Shown here: positions 5,666-6,420 of the stretch, piece by piece
How positions within the stretch are numbered: the stretch's first letter is position 1
How the letters are laid out: each line of letters begins with the position of its first letter
DNA from: Candidatus Sulfotelmatobacter sp.
GTDB taxonomy: Bacteria > Acidobacteriota > Terriglobia > Terriglobales > Acidobacteriaceae
Direction of reading: 5' to 3'
DNA: 6,420 bases
Assembly: GCA_030037515.1 (NCBI GenBank)
Contig: JASHRE010000124.1
Span: 1-6,420 of the forward strand
Notes under the pieces: model-generated
What the model was told of the DNA's origin: nothing
The model's database searches: none
The model's input: only the letters and a program-made list of their open reading frames with translations
Position numbers and translations under genes: made by a program

Positions 5666-6420
5666 GTGTGGGAGCGCAGTGGTCATGGCTTTCCTTCGTT
5701 CTGGACAGTCCAGATCACGGGGTGGGTCTGTTTTTTCCTCTGGGGATCCATTTCCCTGCTTCCTTTTCTTCACCAACCCGGAGCGCTGCGCGCCAACAAT
5801 GTGTTCTTCATTTCCCTCTTTATTGCGAGTTCACTACTGCGTCCCGTTTGCCGGCGCCTGATGAACCGCGCTTTGTCCTGGATCGCTTTGGAAATGCGGG
5901 CATTTCTTTGGTCCTTGCTGGGTGGGGTCATCGCCGCCTTCGCGATTGAACTGCTGACCTCTCTTCGCCTCCCGCCCAGTTGGGCGGGCTGGCTTGGGAC
6001 CTCTGTCCGCTCCACCTTTATTCTCTTTGTGTGGTGCAGTCTGTACTTCAGCATCAAACTATGGCAGCAGTCGATACGGGAAAGGGAAAGGTTGTTGCGG
6101 GCGAACGCCGACATACGCGACGCTCGGCTCAGCGCCTTGCGCTACCAACTCAATCCACATTTTCTATTTAACTCACTCAACGCCGTATCCACGCTTGTCC
6201 TGGAAAACAATCCTCCGGCCGCAACGCGCATGCTGGCGCAGATTGGCGAGTTTTTGAGAACGATTCTGGATAATGAAGCCGTGCTGGAGACACCACTCTC
6301 TGGCGAGATCGCCTTCGCCGAACAATATTTGGCGATTGAGCAGACCAGGCTCGGCGCTCGGTTGCGAGTTGACATGGAGATCGCTCCGGAAACGTTGGAC
6401 GCACTTGTGCCCCGTATGCT
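5666..6420 (+). CDS. LytS/YehU-type sensor histidine kinase (His_kinase family), 3'-partial
   Basis: This is the N-terminal 251 codons of a membrane sensor kinase that would autophosphorylate on His and pass phosphate to a response regulator, usually a LytTR-type protein encoded next to it (here outside the window). Four hydrophobic segments lie at about residues 12-35 ('FWTVQITGWVCFFLWGS'), 46-59, 79-99 and 114-132. A charged linker, likely coiled coil, follows at about 136-158 ('SIRERERLLRANADIRDARL'), then the hallmark 'LRYQLNPHFLFNSLNA' with phospho-acceptor His165. The family block continues with 'ATRMLAQIGEFLRTILDN', 'LSGEIAFAEQYLAIEQ' and 'RLGARL'. The window ends at 'VPRML', just before the expected 'LVENAIKHG' ATP-binding region. 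An in-frame TGA lies near 5587 with no ATG between it and the membrane segments, so GTG 5666 is the best start. Its Shine-Dalgarno is poor: GAGGA at 5647-5651 is 14 bases away. The signal sensed is unknown. Confidence 0.9.
   Translation, partial: MWERSGHGFPSFWTVQITGWVCFFLWGSISLLPFLHQPGALRANNVFFISLFIASSLLRPVCRRLMNRALSWIALEMRAFLWSLLGGVIAAFAIELLTSLRLPPSWAGWLGTSVRSTFILFVWCSLYFSIKLWQQSIRERERLLRANADIRDARLSALRYQLNPHFLFNSLNAVSTLVLENNPPAATRMLAQIGEFLRTILDNEAVLETPLSGEIAFAEQYLAIEQTRLGARLRVDMEIAPETLDALVPRM

Noticed and set aside
5507..5776. An 89-codon minus-strand open frame upstream of the exported-protein genes
   Set aside because: It runs antisense to the kinase N-terminus, has no family features, and the kinase frame explains the sequence.
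5668..5949. ATG- or GTG-started short plus-strand frames at the kinase 5' end
   Set aside because: They are in the wrong frames; the frame that leads into NPHFLFN runs continuously from GTG 5666 through four membrane segments, so no frameshift is needed.
1..6420. CRISPR arrays, tRNA or rRNA genes, insertion sequences, defence systems
   Set aside because: I saw no regularly spaced direct repeats, cloverleaf-like sequence, transposase motifs or defence-gene motifs on either strand.

Overview
The window comes from a GC-rich bacterial chromosome, most likely an acidobacterium (Terriglobia/Acidobacteriia-like). The main reason is the 818-residue orphan MacB/FtsX-type permease of the ADOP class, which is characteristic of that phylum. 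The small secreted proteins with a 'TVY(I/V)LG ... REG.NG' block also fit. This assignment is inference from gene content; no rRNA gene or other phylogenetic marker is present.

Layout. (1) 1-1117, minus strand: the N-terminal three quarters of a PLP-dependent group II (aromatic-L-amino-acid type) decarboxylase, running off the left edge. (2) 1118-1319: a short divergent intergenic region. (3) 1320-3776, plus strand: a complete ADOP-type permease with eight predicted membrane segments and no ATPase gene beside it. (4) 3777-4371: a 595-bp convergent gap with no convincing gene but several inverted repeats, including a nested two-stem hairpin. (5) 4372-5494, minus strand: two tandem genes for small exported proteins. 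The downstream copy (4372-5067) is intact at 231 residues. The upstream copy (5082-5494) shares its N-terminal block but is frameshifted and appears to carry the tail of a different protein, so it is probably a broken or chimeric paralogue. (6) 5495-5665: a divergent intergenic region with a perfect 6-bp inverted repeat. (7) 5666 to the right edge, plus strand: the N-terminal part of a LytS/YehU-type (His_kinase, PF06580) sensor kinase with four membrane segments, starting at GTG.

How the genes may work together. Nothing here forms an obvious multi-gene pathway. The decarboxylase, permease and kinase are each transcribed away from at least one neighbour and look like separate units. The two exported-protein genes are in one orientation, 15 to 34 bp apart, and probably share a transcript. 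The sensor kinase would normally be followed by a LytTR response regulator, which would lie outside the window. I did not find a clear undescribed system. The items most worth a second look are the chimeric paralogue, the structured convergent gap, and the possible leaderless start of the kinase.
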